From assembly GCA_946614075.1 (NCBI GenBank), contig CAMOGO010000082.1, positions 1 through 6,058 of the forward strand: DNA of 6,058 nucleotides, written 5' to 3'. How positions within the stretch are numbered: position 1 is the stretch's first letter; the number at the start of each line of letters is the position of its first letter. A program made the position numbers and the translations under genes. Shown here piece by piece: positions 4,957 through 6,058 of this stretch. The notes beneath the pieces are model-generated. The model saw nothing but the letters and a program-made list of their open reading frames with translations, was not told the DNA's origin and searched no databases. The stretch comes from an uncultured Lachnospiraceae bacterium (GTDB taxonomy: Bacteria; Bacillota_A; Clostridia; Lachnospirales; Lachnospiraceae).

Positions 4957-6058
4957 ATGAAAGTTGGGTGTGTAACAGAGATCAAAAACAATGAATTCCG
5001 TGTTGGCATGACACCGGACAATGTCAAGGCATACGTAGCGGCCGGACATGAAGTTCTGATTCAAAAGGGCGCCGGCATCGGCTCCGGCTTCACGGATGAC
5101 GAGTATGTCGCGGCTGGCGCTGTGATGTGTGACACGGCGAAGGAGGTATGGGACGGCTGCGAGATGATGATCAAGGTCAAGGAGCCGCTGGAGGAAGAGT
5201 ATCCGCTGTTCCATGAGGGCCTGATCCTGTACACCTACCTGCACCTGGCAGCGGACAAACCGCAGACCGATGCCCTGCTGGCGGGCAAGGTCAAGGGTGT
5301 AGACTATGAGACCCTGATCGAGCGTGACGGCAGCATTCCGCTTCTGGCGCCGATGAGCCAGATCGCAGGCCGTCTGAGCATCCAGGAAGGTGCCAAGTAC
5401 CTGGAGAAGAGATTCGGCGGCGAGGGCGTCCTTCTGGCCGGTGTCCCCGGAACTCCGAAGGCAAACGTCGTTATCCTCGGCGGCGGCAATGTCGGTACCA
5501 ATGCCTGCAAGATTGCAGTCGGCATGGGTGCAAACGTCACGATCCTCGATATCAACCTGAAGAGACTTGCCTTTTTGGATGACCTGTTTGGAGCACGTGT
5601 CCAGACCCTCGTCTCCACCGATGCGAATATTGAAAAGAGCGTAAAGGATGCCGATCTCGTCATCGGCTGCGTCCTGATCCCGGGCAAGACCGCTCCGAAG
5701 ATTTTCAAGGAGAAATATCTGAAAGAGATGCGTCCGGGCGCTGTCTTCGTCGATGTTGCGGTCGACCAGGGCGGCTGCGGCGAGACCACCAAGGTCACCT
5801 ACCACGACGACCCGATCTTCATCAAGGACGGCATTGTCCACTACTGCGTAGGCAATATGCCCGGCGCGGTACCGCGTACCTCAACCATCGCCCTGACGAA
5901 CGCCACCGTATTCTACGGTCTGCAGATTGCCAACAAGGGCCTGGAGCAGGCCTGCCGCGATAATGATGTCATCTACTCCGGCATCAATACGTACGACGGC
6001 AAGATCACCTGCAAGAACGTCGCAGACAGCTTCGACTGCTACGAGTACTACGATATCA
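4957..6058 (+). CDS. ald: Alanine dehydrogenase (3' end cut by window)
   Basis: The enzyme catalyses reversible NAD-dependent oxidative deamination of L-alanine to pyruvate and ammonia in the cytoplasm, feeding alanine carbon into central metabolism or assimilating ammonia. The 367 residues present cover nearly the whole family length of about 370, so only a few C-terminal residues and the stop are missing. Family catalytic and substrate residues fall at their usual numbers: R15 (EFRVGMTP), K75 (IKVKEP), H96 (YLHLAA) and D270 (VDVAVDQGG). The Rossmann loop GGGNVG is at 175-180 and the ribose-binding acidic residue D198 (VTILD) indicates NAD preference. ATG 4957 follows AGGAGGT (4944-4950) at 6-nt spacing, a very strong site. 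Upstream are its own promoter and a structured leader; any downstream partner is outside the window. Confidence 0.96.
   Translation, partial: MKVGCVTEIKNNEFRVGMTPDNVKAYVAAGHEVLIQKGAGIGSGFTDDEYVAAGAVMCDTAKEVWDGCEMMIKVKEPLEEEYPLFHEGLILYTYLHLAADKPQTDALLAGKVKGVDYETLIERDGSIPLLAPMSQIAGRLSIQEGAKYLEKRFGGEGVLLAGVPGTPKANVVILGGGNVGTNACKIAVGMGANVTILDINLKRLAFLDDLFGARVQTLVSTDANIEKSVKDADLVIGCVLIPGKTAPKIFKEKYLKEMRPGAVFVDVAVDQGGCGETTKVTYHDDPIFIKDGIVHYCVGNMPGAVPRTSTIALTNATVFYGLQIANKGLEQACRDNDVIYSGINTYDGKITCKNVADSFDCYEYYDI

Noticed and set aside
4932..4994. Short upstream open frame overlapping the ald start (ATG 4932)
   Set aside because: It has no ribosome site of its own and runs through the AGGAGGT site used by ald; probably chance.
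4927..5841. Antisense open frame of about 304 codons over ald
   Set aside because: The + strand encodes a clear alanine dehydrogenase with all catalytic residues; the antisense protein has no recognisable domain.

Overview
The window looks like chromosomal DNA of a Gram-positive anaerobic Clostridia, most likely a Lachnospiraceae-type gut or rumen bacterium. This is inference from GC-rich coding sequence next to AT-rich intergenic DNA, strong AGGAGG-type ribosome sites, sigma-A-like promoters and the protein families present. All four supported genes read on the + strand. I see no tRNA, rRNA, CRISPR array or transposase gene.

Layout. (1) Positions 3-1763: a family-1-type extracellular solute-binding protein, probably cut at its 5' end by the window edge. 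It ends in a Gly/Ser-rich linker and a C-terminal transmembrane helix. (2) Positions 1764-1963: a 200-bp gap holding a REP-like inverted-repeat module (1774-1839), a near-consensus promoter (TTGACA-N17-TATTGT, 1841-1869), three spaced ATGAGYC copies, and a second fragment related to the REP-like module (1904-1925). (3) Positions 1964-4147: a secreted acidic protein of 727 residues built from a Met/Glu/Thr pentapeptide tract and three near-identical ~207-residue units. Each unit looks like two beta-barrel (OB-like) subdomains. I do not recognise it as a named family. (4) Positions 4159-4611: a Fur-superfamily metalloregulator (Zur-like by motif), only 11 nt downstream, so almost certainly in the same transcript. 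The unit closes with a compound terminator at 4657-4730. (5) Positions 4731-4956: a separate promoter (TTGAAA-N17-TATTAT, 4799-4827), an inverted repeat just upstream of it, and a ~120-nt leader with mutually exclusive stems. (6) Positions 4957-6058: alanine dehydrogenase (ald), complete except for the last few residues.

How it fits together. The repeat protein and the Fur-like regulator form a self-contained two-gene unit with its own promoter and terminator. The most interesting hypothesis is that the secreted repeat protein works at the cell surface in a process the co-transcribed regulator senses, such as metal homeostasis. That is inference from gene order and composition only. The ald gene is an independent catabolic unit with its own leader, and the solute-binding protein belongs to whatever lies upstream of the window.
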